DNA from: Triops longicaudatus
Taxonomy: Eukaryota; Arthropoda; Branchiopoda; Notostraca; Triopsidae
Reading direction: 5' to 3'
Assembly (NCBI GenBank): GCA_022885665.1
Contig: JAGQDJ010000021.1
Coordinates: 186,001 to 250,000 of the forward strand
Length of the DNA: 64,000 nucleotides
Under the pieces are notes generated by a model that had not been told where the DNA came from, made no database searches, and saw nothing but the letters and a program-made list of their open reading frames with translations. The position numbers were made by a program, and so were the translations under genes. Below are positions 37,957 through 51,400 of the stretch, piece by piece (positions within the stretch are counted from its first letter, which is position 1; each line of letters opens with the position of its first letter).

Positions 37957-39448
37957 TCATCTAATTTGTGGCACCGATAGTTTCGACTTAATTTTTTCGA
38001 CGAGTAACGAATACGGCCTTTGTGATTCCGAAGGCGCAACCGGAATACGGGCAGCTCTTCGGACTGCGGGTGACAAAAGGACCAGATTTTGTAGCAATCC
38101 ATAGACACTGGAGACAGTCCAATACAAGCTGACATTCTAAAGAAAACAAGTGAAGTTCGGCACTATTCTCTGCTAAAAATGTGACGCGCTTTTACCGCGG
38201 GTGCGAAGGCGGCTACTGGAACCATCAAGACAGAGACGCCACGGAAGACGTTTGTCATCACTTTTTGCAGCTTGCTTTTTTCGCGGTCACGTAATAGACC
38301 GTGAAGCTACAAACAGTGCTAAATTTAGCCGACTTGCCATCTCACCATATACCTTGTTACTTCTATGATAAGGAGGTTGGAAAGACCCAGCAAAATTGGC
38401 AGCACCCACGCATGATCAACGACGGTCAGATTAGGAACCCAACCAAAGCCACCCACCGACAATTCCATGAAAGTTAACTCCGCTTCTACAAACTTCGCAT
38501 TTTTAACGATGAAAAAGATTTATTAAAAAGTTTTTGGCGTTTTACGTGCGTCCTGGAAGGGCTGCATAGTTGCCAAGTTCCGGTGGGCGTATGTCATACA
38601 TACCCACAACGGAACCTGAATCCATATTAACAAGCTCGCCTTGAACGGATGGCAATTGTCCCGGATAATTAAATTGTTCCACATTTTTTTCGCCTACGAT
38701 AAAGCTTCAATCAGTGCTCCGATGAATAATAAAAGAAAAAATCATGAGCGCCTTACAGATCGATTGTACGCTAACTTGGCTTCTTTTTCTTTCCAATTAA
38801 ACCTTTTAATCGCTATGGCAGTTTCTCGCTTCAGTTCTTTAACAAGGCCGTCCATTTCGGGCTTCAAATTTTCCAATTTGGCCATTATGTAATGCTGTAA
38901 ATGACACAAAATACGAAATTAGTGTAGGAACGTACAAAACTTAATGCATTTATAAGAACTGCTATTAAAATTACTTGGTACAAGGCAAGAGGAAACGTCA
39001 CCGAGGCTCGTATGGCTACTGTGCTCACAATAATACTAGCCCACCAGGGCAAACCACTGAGATCGTGAAAATTCTGCAGACAATCCTGCGTGAAAACCAC
39101 AGGCGTGGACTGTGCGATACTCTGGTACCATGTCGAGGCATGTCGTCTTGCTACATACTGCTGTGAATGCGATAGCTGCCTTCTGCTGTACAGCTTTTCT
39201 GTACAAAAATCACTTCTTGCGCTACATATTATACTAGCTCTGCTTTGATCCAAAATCCCTGTGCTTATTCCACTAGAAATTCGGTTGCCGAACGCCTTAC
39301 GAGTCGTCGTGGCCCACAAAATCATTACTGTAATCACGCGTTGCAAATATAGATCCCATAAAGCTAATTGAATAGGATTCTGTTTATTTTGTACCACGCG
39401 AGCCAGAAAACAAAGGGGCGGAGCCAACGGTAACCACAGCAACCACAA
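37957..39448 (-). CDS. COX18: COX18, mitochondrial inner-membrane insertase
   Basis: This is the Oxa1/YidC-family insertase that exports the C-terminal tail of Cox2 across the mitochondrial inner membrane during cytochrome c oxidase assembly. It has six exons: 39448-38975, 38894-38757, 38693-38546, 38485-38361, 38306-38196 and 38136-37957. Introns are 54-80 nt and the phases close to 391 residues. Landmarks in order are SGLPWWASIIVSTVAIRASV with FPLALY (first core TM), HYIMAKLENLKPEMDGLVKE, RDNCHPFKASLLIWIQVPLW, HAWVLPILLGLSNLLIIE, GVSVLMVPVAAFAPA, and NVSLYWTVSSVYGLLQNLVL near the C terminus. These match the family along its length. The N terminus before the core is longer than in human (333 residues total). 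A start at an internal Met (MILWATTTRKAFGNR) would give a typical presequence, so the exact start is uncertain. It is divergent from a likely plus-strand first exon at about 39.5 kb. Confidence 0.94.
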
Positions 39449-39561
39449 GCGGCCATATTGTTACTGGGTGACGTTTAGTTGTCCTTGGATGGTGTTCGTC
39501 AAGATTATGTTGTGATTGTGTTTATTGGAATTTTTGACGTTGTTACACTGTTTTAATCAAG
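39449..39561. promoter_or_regulatory. Likely bidirectional promoter and non-coding first exon
   Basis: This short region lies between the COX18 ATG (minus) and a strong plus-strand donor, TTTTAATCAAG|GTAAGT, at 39561/39562. The donor has no coding ORF before it, so it could close a 5'UTR exon starting near 39480. The next strong plus-strand acceptor with coding sequence is at 48471. The link is an inference from splice signals. Confidence 0.45.
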
Positions 39562-39765
39562 GTAAGTTATGTTTATTTAACTATTTCAACTGTCAGTTAA
39601 TATGTATTCAAAAGTAAAGCCAGTAAACTCACTGCCTTTTTAACGGGAGTATTAATTTTAAGTCACCTATTTCCTACGTTGACGGATCTGAAAGCTTGGT
39701 GACTCATTTACAACGTTTCCTGGGTTATTACTGCTGCATTATACTATATATTACGTTCTGGAAGA

Positions 39766-40276
39766 CAGTAGAATCTCTTATTACAAATTGTTGGTTATAA
39801 TAGACGGTTTGTAGAGTTCCAAGCTAAGTAAATTTAGAGAATGAACGTCTGATGTAACGAATTTCGGATATACCGAGCAGTTTTTATGTTCTTAAGAGGT
39901 TCATTCCAACGAGACTCTTCTGTACAGTGTAATCTCATTATAAAGGACCCTTATGTAACGAAATGTTGGCTATAATGGACTGATTTATATGTTGTGGTGC
40001 AACTATGTATTAAAAAATCTGAAATAACGAACTTTGGTATACTGAACAGTTTTCATATATTCGAGAGGCTTGCTATATCGGGATTCAACTGTACAATATA
40101 ATCTTATATTACAACCTTTTTTAACGAACTGTCGTCTATGGTTGATAGTTTCAATTCTTAAAGTCATCTAAATATACAGAAAAGGCATCCTATATAAAGA
40201 ACTTCAGATGTACTAAACCGTTTTACTGTTTCCTGAAGGTTCGTTATAAAGAGGTTTACTATTCTAGGTTCACTGT
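39766..40276. mobile_element. Tandem array of three MITE-like units
   Basis: Three units of about 160-180 bp lie head to tail (39766-39924, 39925-40092, 40093-40276). Each begins with a form of CAGTAGAATCTC-TTATAA, has a middle block like GTTGGCTATAATGGAC, then AACGAACTTTGGTATACTGA, and ends with a form of GGTTCGTTATAACGAGATTC. Junctions share a TGTACAGT word, so neighbouring termini overlap. No ORF is present. Confidence 0.65.
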
Positions 40277-43200
40277 AAGGTTGTAACTTCTCTTTCTTTA
40301 CACAAATAAAGCTAATACGCAACTGTACGCAAATGTTCTATTTGCGATTTTTCGCCATAAGTTGAACATGGGAATTTACATTCTTTCTGCGAAAGGATGT
40401 AATGCGTATTCGGAACAAAACGGACTCGAGAGACTTTAGTGCATGTCCATTTTCCTGTTGTGAGCCGCTTTTCATAAACTAGAGTGGAACAGCGGTCGTA
40501 GAACTGAAAGCTTCCATGTCATCCATTGGAAATCACTCGAGCTGATTGCTTTCCGTGCATGACCGATTATTAGTCCGTTTGCTAACCCGTAAAAGCGTAA
40601 GAGATTTCCGAGGGGCAGTATGGGTTCATCGAAAACAATCCGGTGTGTTTCCTGAGAGGGATAAGCATTTGGCCCCAAAATTTTCTCACGTAGGGTCATT
40701 TAAAGCATTCACTAATAATAACTTACGTACATGTACATACCTTGCAAACGTTACGCTAGAAAAGACCAAGGAAAATAACCTACAGCTTTACACGTATGTA
40801 TCCAAGCTAAACTGAAGAGAAGATCTTGAAATAATAAGCGAAATAAAAAAATATGTGGTAAATTTATCGAAGAGAGAAAATTTCACGTAAATCTTAAAGT
40901 AAAATTAAATAAATTTAAAACTCCAAACAAGTATTGTTTTTTTAAATGTAGAAAATGTTATGCAAGATATTTCTACACATGGGAGACCACAGTTTTTGTT
41001 TCAGAGGATGTATAGTTCAAAATTTTCAAGAAAAAAGTTTTGTTCTTGAACGACTCGCTGGCCATTGCCTTTTTACTATTGGGACATTCAACTGCAATAA
41101 AGAGAAATTGCCCGCTAGTAACACCTAAAACAACGAAAATAAAGTAAGAAGGACGTACGAAGCAAGTGTTGGTTACAGACGAGTTGTTCGGCGCCAAACA
41201 GACCTCGACTAATCGATGCTTTCTAAAAAAACGACAATTAAATCGTGTCGAACAGTAATTTCTTACATAAATCCAAAAAAAAGCATACTTTGTCAAGTGG
41301 ATGCGCGATTGTACGGTTATTTTCTTCAATTGAAGGAGGGGAAACAAATGGAGTTCATCAGCTGGCCACTTTGCCGCCCCTGTCGTTTGGTTAAGGGGCA
41401 TAATTATAGGTGTCTGGTCTTTTTCAAGGTGGAAAGTTCAGTCGTGACAGCCTGACGATACACCTTTTTTGCTTTTCTACTTTTTTTTCACGAATGTGTC
41501 CTACCAACAGATGCTGCTGTGTGGATTTTAACACGTGTTTGTTAACACTTCCAGTGTCTACCCTTCGGATTTGTCAGGAATTTAGTCAGGGGGAACCCGG
41601 TATGCCAAGCTGGAAGATCTGGAACTTGAAACCTCCTGGCCTGGTAACCTTCATCCTCGTGCCATTAAGGAAAGAATTACAGGGCTTTTAATTGGCACTT
41701 ACCTTTGACCCGGCGTCTTCGTGACGCCCTTTCAGGAGTCTCGAGACAATAGAACCCGAGAGAGACTTGTACGCACTACAGTTTTGGGTTGAACACAACT
41801 ACCCACAGTTTGAACCAATTGAGGATCTTTTTACGCAGTTCAGCTCGTATTTACTAGCTTTTTTCTAGATTACACTACAGAATCAACTGAAAAAAAAAAC
41901 ACAAAGAGATATTTAGCAGTTTGAAATCGTACCAAGAAGATATGACTGTTTTAGAGGTGAATATTGAACTTTCTCTTAAAAAGGGAGGAAACTTTATGAA
42001 ATTGAGCATAACCATATAGCTTTCTCTTTGCTTTTCTCTGGACACCTCCCACTTATCGCATTACCGGTAGTTTATAAGTGTTCGTCACGTCTGACAGTTA
42101 TAATGATTACTACTAAGATAAATTAACCCTGGTTATGTCAACTGCCGTGAAATTTGTCTTACTCCCTTAGATGACGTGGTTTGTGTTACTTTTGAGCTGT
42201 AAAGGTAATAAGGTAATAAAGGTAATATATTATCTTGTAATGATAATCGCACCGAGCGATCTGACTGCAGATTCTTGATACAATAAAAATCTACTTGTCC
42301 AAGATAATGCAGTTACCCGTTTTTAACCAAGTTTTTTTTATAAGAAAAATAATCCGCGAATCCAACTTCCGTTTGCGCGTAAAAAAATAATAATAATAAT
42401 AAGTAGTACAGTAAAACTCCGATTTTGTCCCAGATAATGGAAACATTCAATTACTTCAAGCGCCTGAGGAAAAATCTTTTGTTAGTAATAATGAATTTTT
42501 AAGCAGATTTAGAACTTTATTCGGGAAAAATATGCATTTATTCTACAGTGCTTTCAATGGTAAATGGTAATGTGGAAAGTTCCATTTATTTTCGACTATT
42601 ATTCAAAATTTTAATTTTCGACAATATTCCTAATGCATATATTCGGCTTTATCGATGTCATTGTCTCCGTAATCATTGGAACTAATTGAAATTTTATCAA
42701 ATAAAATAATAATTAAATAATAAATTATTTGATACTTATGTTTAATATTTATAATCAAATTACTTGTATACGTTTAATTTCGCTTACGAAAAGCAACCTG
42801 TATTTTATTCACGTTTGTTCTGAGTTATCGGTTTTCCTAGTTAGAGTCCACGAGCCGTACGGATAAGATAGCACCTTAGGAATATTTGTAACGTCGAAAT
42901 CCGGCTTGTGAACCTATCTGTTCCACTTAACTGACATAATTGGTCCCCCGTATTGATTTGTTGCCCACGTCTACTTCAACTTCCAAAGCGGAAAGAGCAA
43001 ATTAACGATCTTATCGTGTCACTTTCAAGACTGATGAATCTGTGGTAGCTTGTTGGTATCGCACCTTGGGCTCGAGTTCCTTTTCGTGTATCAAAACGGA
43101 ACATTTTCTTCGGTAGACCTTGGACAATCTCGAAACAAATTTCCCGGAAGCCGGAAGTCCTCGGTGGAAAGGTGCCTTTGTTTAATCATGGTCGCACTCA

Positions 43201-44859
43201 GGATGTGCTATCATGCTATTGTGTTTCGATGCCTCAAGACAAATGTGTTTGCCAATGCCTAGGACTTAAACAAAGGTTCGCGAACGGCAGTATTAGCCAG
43301 TATTGTTATGTTTAGTGAGAAATAGCTCATGCGGGTATGTTATGCATGCAGGTTGCTATGACAGTACGATAGCGGTAACGTTGGGACTCTATAGGCCAGG
43401 AAGGCTTCACACACCTGGTATTGGTGTCCGTCGTTGTTAGTCCACTTTCTGATTCTGTTCTTGCTCATAGCCAAAGTGTGGGTGTTGCTGGTCCAAGAGG
43501 TGTATACACACACCTGGCGCCGGGAGCGTCCGTGGCATCCCGTTTGACTCGTATTCCGGCTTACTGTGGCTACCTCAGTCCGAGTCCTGACACCGTGAGG
43601 GAAACACGAGTTGGTTTGTCTCGTCAGTATATCCGAGAGGCTTTTTACGGGGAGGAGTAAAGTGAGCGGTTTTACCGGGAACTGTTAAGTCGACCGTGCT
43701 TAGGGATACCATTAGCAGGCGGAAGTGAGTCGTAATTGACTGTGTCGAGTGACGTCATATACCCACAGCGAGTCGGTTCAGTGCAAGTTCATTCCTCAAG
43801 TTGTCATGGATTACTTTTAGGAACTTGAAGCCCTTGCAGATGTAGTGACATGGCTTTGCTAGCCTTGAATCACACATTGTCTAGAAATACAAACTGGTAA
43901 GTTGTGCAACATTAATGCCTCGAGCAAAAAAAAATGTACAAAATTAGAAAACTCAGAATACGCCTCCTGGTGCTTATGTATCCTCGTTGAAGATGAAAAG
44001 AGCCTAATGGATTTCATGTGATTTGAGTGCGCAAGCTAGTAATTTTACTAAGTAGTTCTTTCGATTTGAGTGGATTATCTTTATTTAGGTAGATATAAAT
44101 TTCTCCCGAGGCGTTTTTTTAGGTTGAATATTGTTGATCGGTAGAAAAACTGGAAAGCGGATTCATTTGTAGGTCTTTGGCGATACAAGGTAGTAAAAGA
44201 TGGCAAGTGATTGTGAAAACTAACGGTTTGGTCTATATGTAGGACTATCCGATATGCCTGGTTTTGCTTGATGGTTTTTCTTTACCGTTTCTTTCTCTTG
44301 AGGTGAGCCTTGGGGAGTGTGTACAGCGGAGTTTTACTGTTAAAGTCAGATAGCTTCGAGTTATGCAAATGAGCCCTGAAAAATCCGTCCGTCGTTTTTA
44401 CTGCTCAAAGAAGTCTAGGTCGCATCTTGACACACAAAAACACGCGAGTGATGATTTTCCATGTGATGAATACGCGGGTCCCGCATGCGAGAGGTTAGGT
44501 CGTACCGTTGCACTGCTTTCTTTCTCTTTTTATCGTGGCAAGGTGCTTTTTCGCTGTTGAGGTTGCTAGTCTTTCCGATTGCATGCCACCGGAAACCTTG
44601 ATCTCATTTAATCACTGCTTCACCCGCCGGTGCGTTAATCTAGAAACTGAATATTGCAGAACATGGTACGGCATGACAGTAGTGAACGTACCACTTGGTA
44701 TGCCAGTAGTTGACGTAATATAGGGCTTAATGACCATCGATAGTATCGAGTATTAGATGAGTACAGTGTAGCTCCAATATTGTCAGTTAATGTGGATGTC
44801 AAGGTGGTTAACGATTTGAAAGTTGAATTATAGCAAATAAGTAATGCACTATCCACAGT

Positions 44860-44993
44860 CAAGTTGTAACGAACTCACATAACAAATTGTCGGTTACATT
44901 AGACAAGTTGGTGAGGTCGTGAGTTATGTAGTTTGCACGGCAAAAGTAGTCTAGTATACCAAACAGTGTTATAGCATGATTCTTCTGTAGTTG
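44860..44993. mobile_element. MITE-like element, degenerate copy
   Basis: It contains GTAACGAACTCACATAACAA, the middle block GTCGGTTACATTAGACAAG, the block AGTATACCAAACAGTG and an end ATGATTCTTCTGTAG. These appear in the same order as the units at 39766-40276, but more diverged. Confidence 0.45.
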
Positions 44994-45084
44994 GAAAATA
45001 GTAGTAAAAAATATTTGCAGTTTAAGTATTCCTATGTAAATTATTTGCTTCTTTATTGCAATAGGTGCACTTTTAATGATTTTT

Positions 45085-45275
45085 TGTTTCTTTTTTATTT
45101 TGTTTGTATTTTTTATTTTATTTATATTTTTTATTTTATTTTTATTTTTATTTTATTTATATTTTTTATTTTATTTTTATTTTTTATTTTATTTTTATTT
45201 TTATTTTATTTATATTTTTTATTTTATTTATATTTCTATGTGTTTTATATTTTTATTTTGTTTATTCTTTGAATA
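45085..45275. repeat. TTTTA/TTTATA microsatellite
   Basis: About 190 bp of TATTTTTTATTTTATTTTTA-type sequence lies on the plus strand. It generates three overlapping hydrophobic Phe/Tyr/Ile ORFs in different frames, none of which is a gene. Confidence 0.9.
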
Positions 45276-48200
45276 TTTTCTATTTATTTCAAGAACTTGT
45301 AATTCAGTTGTAATCCGCGAATAAAGAAACTCTAAACGCAAGTACTGTGAAAGTACGCGTCCGCGGAAAAGAGTATTTTTATTTTGTTGTAACCAGGAGA
45401 TGACGAAATAGGGAGTTTCCTTAATCGTGGTGACACACCGGGTTTGTACGTAAGAATCTTTTCTAATTTTCTAATAGAAAATTACGCATTAATGCAGCAT
45501 TTAGCCAGGTATTTAAACTCCTACGCAGACAATTTTCGCGTAATTGAGCTTGTAATTCCTGCAGTGGTGCAGAACATGGATTAGTAAAGAGTTAACTAGG
45601 CTTTTGACGCCGTTTCGAGTCTTGGCTCACAGTCATGGCCGGGTAACAGGGAATTGGACCGAGGTAGCCATTTCTGAACCCAGTAGCGTAGAATTGATCA
45701 CTTTTAGGTTCAAAATTACCTGAAGGAATCGAAACGTTGATGTGTCGGATGTCACGTCTGTTCCTACTTGAAAAGACAATTGTCTTCCTTACAGGTATGT
45801 TTCACGCGCTCATACATTCGGAACTTTCTTTCTAGAGGAGCTTTTTAGTGAAGGAAGTCCATGGTGTTGGAAATGCAAAGGGACGAAAAGGGGGCAAGTG
45901 GGTATAATGTATTAAGACTGCTGACTCAGTGGCGTTCAACTCAAAACGCCGTCAAATGGATAGTCACTAAAGGATTCCAAGGACGGTGGGTCTGTAAGCG
46001 CGAATCGTGCAGCATAAGATGGGACCATGAAGCGTGAAGGGCGATCTGGCAACCACAATGAGAAAAAGAGACAAACAAAGGAGAGAGAAAAAATTCCAGG
46101 GTTTTTGGTTGCAGACGGAACATTTAAGTGTATGGTTCTATTTGATCCACCGTAAAAATAGTTTGAAGTAATCGAATCGAGCTCCGCCTTCATTTTTTTT
46201 TCTTACAAAAAATAGTTTAAATCATTTTGGAAGAAGTCGCTGTGGGTATGGAGCAATGTAAGAACGTGATTCGCTGTTCAAGGTTACTCCCATGCGTTGC
46301 TCCAGTCCAGTGTCGGATAATTGTCGAACCAGTGAAGCCGTGTTTCGTGTCGGCCTTTCGTACGATGTTAGGAATAAGGACACTAAAGAGGCACGAAACG
46401 ACCAGCTTCTGTTTGCTTTAGCGCTAATAAGGCGGCGCGAATCGCGCTGGGTGCTCGGTGCCAGCAAGCACGAATTTCAAGTGTGACCCTGGGAAAGTTT
46501 TGCTCTGACTACTCTGCTAATCAATACTCAGGGTCCGTTTCACTTACGGGATGATTCTCTCCAGGACCGTATGTCGCAATGATACCGTTTTTGCACGTGT
46601 CTCGTGAGTTGGAAGAAAAAGTTGTTGCTAGGTGAATTTTTCATTGTTGGATCTGACCCTGTCACGCGTGGCGAATATTTTCCTTGTTGTTACACAGTTC
46701 CTTTCCCACACGCTCCACTCACCCGTTTTAACTCTACCCCCGTTTTTGAACATGGCAGATGTGTATCGAGCGTAGTTTGGATATTCCGTACGCACCTGGA
46801 CCACTTTGGCTCTTTAAACACTATTGCTTTATCTAATCTAGAGGACCTATGGCTACCGGGGCCTAAACACAGGCCGTTTCCTAAACCGGTGTTAACACTT
46901 CCGCCCGAACAATTTGCAAGTGGTTTGACCCACTGTGACCTCATAAAGACAAAAATAGCGGGTAAAAAGGAATAATTGGGGAGGCGCAATCGACATGTTT
47001 TAACACGCATGGGCAATGACCTGTGGTGTCGGATGCGGTTTTGTGCGTGGATGTGAACATGTGGACGAGTACATAACACCAAAGGAGCAGGAGGAACAAT
47101 GCGGGCCTCGATGGTCACTAGGATGGACAGAGACAGCAAGCACTTCCGGTCATGACCGTACCATCATGTGTAGACGCCCTTGCACAATGTGCCGGAGCGC
47201 GCTCCCATTCTTTTTCCCGTGAAAGAGAAAAAGTTTTGCATGCTCAAAAAGGCGTGCCAGATATAGCCTTGGATCATTGATCGCGCGGCTTTTGCGGTAC
47301 CCGGCGAAAAAATCAATTAAAAATGCATAATAGTCTTGTCAGAGATGGACTTAAAACAGGGAAAATCACTTGTCCACGGTGAGCAGAATGAAGTCCGAAA
47401 GTGTGAAACTGGTATTGTTTCAGCAAAAGTGAAAGTTGCGAGGGAATTTATTACGATCTAGCAATATTCTGGCTTTCGTGTCTAGCTTGTGTATTATTCC
47501 CCGTTTTTTAAGAGAAAACTTATTTTTAACGAAATATTGTACAATGCGTAAAAAACAGGAGTTATTTTTAAGAATATAAAAATCAAGCCCAGATATCAAG
47601 AAGAAAATATTTAAAATTTAAAATAAATATTTAAAAGATTTAAATTTAATATTTAAATTTAAGATTTAATTTTAAATTTAGATTTAAAATATAAAAGAAA
47701 ATATTTAAAAGATTTAAATGCTTTCCAGTGTGTTTTTGTGGTCTTGATCATATTTCGTTACGTTCGTTCGGGAGCAAAGGAGACAGTTTCGTACGCCTCT
47801 TTGCCCTTGAGGTGCGGAAAGGCCTCGAGCCATACTTCAATCGGAGACAGTCAGAAGCACACCCCAATTATAAGTTCGTTTCGTGTGTAGGGTTTCCGGG
47901 TACTTTAGACACCACCACATCCACATGTTTTGCGATATATGAGTGTATTGACCACAATGCTTGTAGTCACCGATATCCGTAAGAAAAAGGACGATGGTCT
48001 ACTCGCAAAGGTTACTGCTCCCTAAAAAGTTAACTAGACAGGGGCATTGGATATGAAGTATAAAACTCGAAACATAACTCATCCTTTTATAACAGGCCAT
48101 TCATTTATACTGCAGCAATTTTTTTTTTATCTTCTATTTCGTTGTTTTTACCTATCCTGTTTTTGTCGCCTCGTTTATTACCTTTTTATCTATTATATTA

Positions 48201-48471
48201 TTTTCTATCCGTTCATTGTGGGATGCCGTGCAAAGTAGAGCAATCAATCAATTATTTTATCTGCTTTTATTTTGTGCATTTAAATTTCATTTTTGTTTTA
48301 AATTTCATTTTAAATATTGTTTTTATTTTAAACTTTTTTGACAATTTTTTCAGTTGTATTTTATGCAATTCATTGGTATTATATTTGTTTTCATTATTAT
48401 TGGAACCAAGTTTTTATTCGGTAATATCTGTTTTATTAATACTATATTGTTTGTTTGTTTTTGTCTTGCAG

Positions 48472-48491
48472 ATGGAATCATAATGACGTAG
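48472..48491 (+). promoter_or_regulatory. Two minimal upstream ORFs abutting the main start
   Basis: Straight after the TTGTCTTGCAG acceptor come ATG GAA TCA TAA (48472-48483) and an overlapping ATG ACG TAG (48483-48491). The main ATG begins on the very next base, 48492. Such minimal uORFs usually limit initiation at the downstream start. Confidence 0.5.
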
Positions 48492-51400
48492 ATGTTACGG
48501 GAAATTAAATGTCTCCAAGGTATGGATGAAGCACAGCAGGATCCAGGGGGCGTGGTCCCCAGCCGTGGTGGTGCTACAGCAGGTCCCGGTGCGGGGTCGG
48601 TTGTTGCTGGATCTGATACTGCCGTAGCCGAACTTCAGCTCTATGGGACTCACGTGGCAATGGCTAACCATCCATTTCATTTCCTGGTACAGGAACAAGC
48701 TAAATCTATCGTTGCACTCCAGGTAAAAAAGTGCTCGCTAATCGCTACCGATACTGTTAATTCTTTCAGTACCGTCTTCGTTCCGTGTGAAACACTTTAA
48801 GTTTAATGAGTTTCGGGTTCGATAGCCGAAATGGCGTGGGCAGTGAAAAAGTCTCTGGGAATAGCAGCGAGTGGTTTAAATTTACGAGTGGAGACAAGTT
48901 AGACTACAGTGGCGCGAGAAGAAAACTGCAGGAGGATATTGACGTGTTTACGTTCTAGATGACATGTTCCGGCGAATCAACAAACAGCTTTGATAACGTA
49001 GGAGAGAGAAAGCGTGTTGGTGAAGAAGCAGTGGGCTTATCAGGGCCTGGTGTTGCTCATTTCACCACAAAGATTGCGGAGAAAAGTCCACACAACTTGA
49101 GAATAGGGAATTTGGAGTAGGCAAATGTGATTTTCAGTCTTGAATGCGGTTGTTATGTGTTTCAATGCGCTATAACACGGAAGTAAAAAGCTTATGTGGA
49201 TCTCGGAGTTGTGTAAGCCGCAGTTTTTAGTGCGTAATTTTTCTCGACTTGTATACTTTATTTGTTTTTGCATTTGCATTTTCGTTTGTATTATTTTTTT
49301 ATTTTTTTCGTTTTAATTTAATGTTTTTTTTAGCGTTAGATTACTGCCATAAGTCTTAAAATATTTTAGTGTGTTTTAATCATTTAATATTTTTAATCAT
49401 GTTTTGAATTTTTATGTGTTTAATTTATGTCTATGGTAAGGCTTGCGCAAGGCTCGTGTACTACTTTAAGTTACTTAGTGTTCAAATACCATCGGGAGCT
49501 TTTGACACACAAGTTAGCGATATAACAGACTAAAGTTGAACTTCAGGGACTTTCTACGTTCCGCTCCATAGAACACCGATTTGGAAGAGAAACCAGGCCA
49601 CGCTGAACCCTATACTTGTCCTGTTGTAGGCTTTTGTCGGAAAGGGCTTGTTGCAGTGGAAGTTTTAGCTGCATGTCGCCAGTGAATTGATAACAATCAA
49701 TAGCAACAGTTATCTGGTAATTGAAAGACAAGGAAGGGGAGAAGTTTGTCAAGCAACATGTTATGCTCCGTCGCGCTAGCAGTTTTCTTGTCATTCACAA
49801 ACTCCGCAGGTTTGAAGAAAAAATTATTAAGTTAGAAGTGCACCGTCATGACAACAATCGAACTATCTAACGGTGACATGAAGGTGTAGTTATTGTAAGC
49901 TTGGTTTCTGAAAGTCTAAATATTTGTAACAAAATCTATTGTTTTGTAGTTATGAATTTTTTCGCTTCAATTATTCACCATCGTACTATTTATACATAAT
50001 ACAGTTTCTGGATATAATTAAGTCAGGCTTTTACTTGTTTACAAGCTTTTATTCCTCGAAATATAGTTTACCATAGCTTTCATGGATTCAGGTATTATGT
50101 CCAAACAGTAAGGGAAAGTGGAACAGAACCGTCCATCGTGATGTTCGGGCGATATTCACTAATATTTCGAATTACAATATTCCGTAATGTTTAATAATAT
50201 TTCTCCGTTAGTTAATAATCAAATAGTATTTTATGGTATTATAACGGATTTTCTTGAGAGAGGAAACAAACTTTTTTGTTGCTGTTTGGGGAATTTGTCC
50301 GTGTTTTTGGTTCCACGTCAAAAGGCCAGTTCTTCTTGTAAAAATATTTTTCTTCTTTTTTTATTGTGATTTATAATCTGTATTTTGTGATCTTCTGGTT
50401 TTGATAGGAATTGCAAGCTGAAGTGGGAAGTTTGCTTTTATTCAAACAAGCCGTGCTAGCCGCATTTCCGCATTTGGAGCTTCCCCCGTCAACCACCGCA
50501 CCCCTTCCCTCGGCCACGCCCACGGTTTCTTCCACGTCGAGCTCGGTGCCACCTCCGACATGGACACGTCGGCGTCATTTGGCTCAACAGTATAAAAGCT
50601 TTCATTATAGCTCGGAAAATTCCACCGCTAGCGTGTTGAGTGAAGCACGAACGCCTAATCTTAATCCCGTGGTGGATTCGGGCTTTAGCACGGAAGCCAA
50701 AGATCCCTCGTCCTCGAGCTCCTCGCCGCGTAGTTCGCGTTTTCTCGGACACAACAGTGATGTGGTTGATCCCCTGTACGCCCGTTTGGCACCACCGTTC
50801 CCTTTACCGAGCGAAAAAGAACTGCGGCATCAACTGGAGCGCATCAAGCATCGTATGGCCCGATTAAGAAAGGACGAAGAACGACTGATTGCTTTATTGG
50901 GCAACAATAGCAATCAGAGCCCTTTTCGCTCGCCGGTTGAAGCACTCGAGTCGCCTGATGAGTTGGAAACTTTGCTCGATATTATCCAGGTAACCATGCT
51001 AACCCTTTCCAATTTCGCCCGTTAACATGTGGAAATCTGTCCATTAGCTGTGCCTACGCTACGCTTAAATAAAAAAAAATAATAATAAATAAGAAAGATT
51101 CATGAAATTAAAATTCCAGAAAATGGTAGTAAAGCCTATTTCTTGTTGTACAGGCGAAAGGCGAAATTATGAAGCAAGAGTTGGACCGGCTTCATCAACC
51201 AACGATAGGTTTTCTCAAGACCGAAGCTGAACGACGGCGTCGACTACTGCCCCGGCCGAAAATGGCCGACGTGGAGGATGACGACTATGCGGGATTAAGC
51301 TCAAGTGCCGAAGAAGCTGATCAAGGTGAAAACGAAGTGCCGCGCACGGGAACCACGGTGGCGGCATTTGATCTGCCATTACCCCAATCCACTTCGCAGC

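Larger units (their letters stand above)
39562..48471. other. Long non-coding region, probable 5' intron of the plus-strand coiled-coil gene
   Basis: This is 8.9 kb with no recognisable coding exon. It carries a three-unit MITE-like array (39766-40276), a further copy at 44860-44993, a TTTTA microsatellite (45085-45275) and several isolated CAGTAAAACTCCG-like fragments (for example near 42411). The plus strand looks T/G-rich, as expected if it is transcribed rightward. ORFs at 46604-47139 on both strands do not resemble known proteins. Confidence 0.55.

Noticed and set aside
43750..43757. Isolated TGACGTCA (CRE-like) sites, also near 7284 and 22460
   Set aside because: An 8-bp palindrome is expected several times by chance in 64 kb, and none lies at a recognised promoter.
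45085..45324. Three overlapping hydrophobic ORFs that look like membrane peptides
   Set aside because: They are translations of a TTTTA microsatellite in several frames. There is no start context, splice logic or family resemblance.
46604..47139. Overlapping ORFs of 123 and 149 codons on opposite strands
   Set aside because: There is no recognisable domain, and coding on both strands in one GC-richer patch is likely chance. It may be intronic for the coiled-coil gene.
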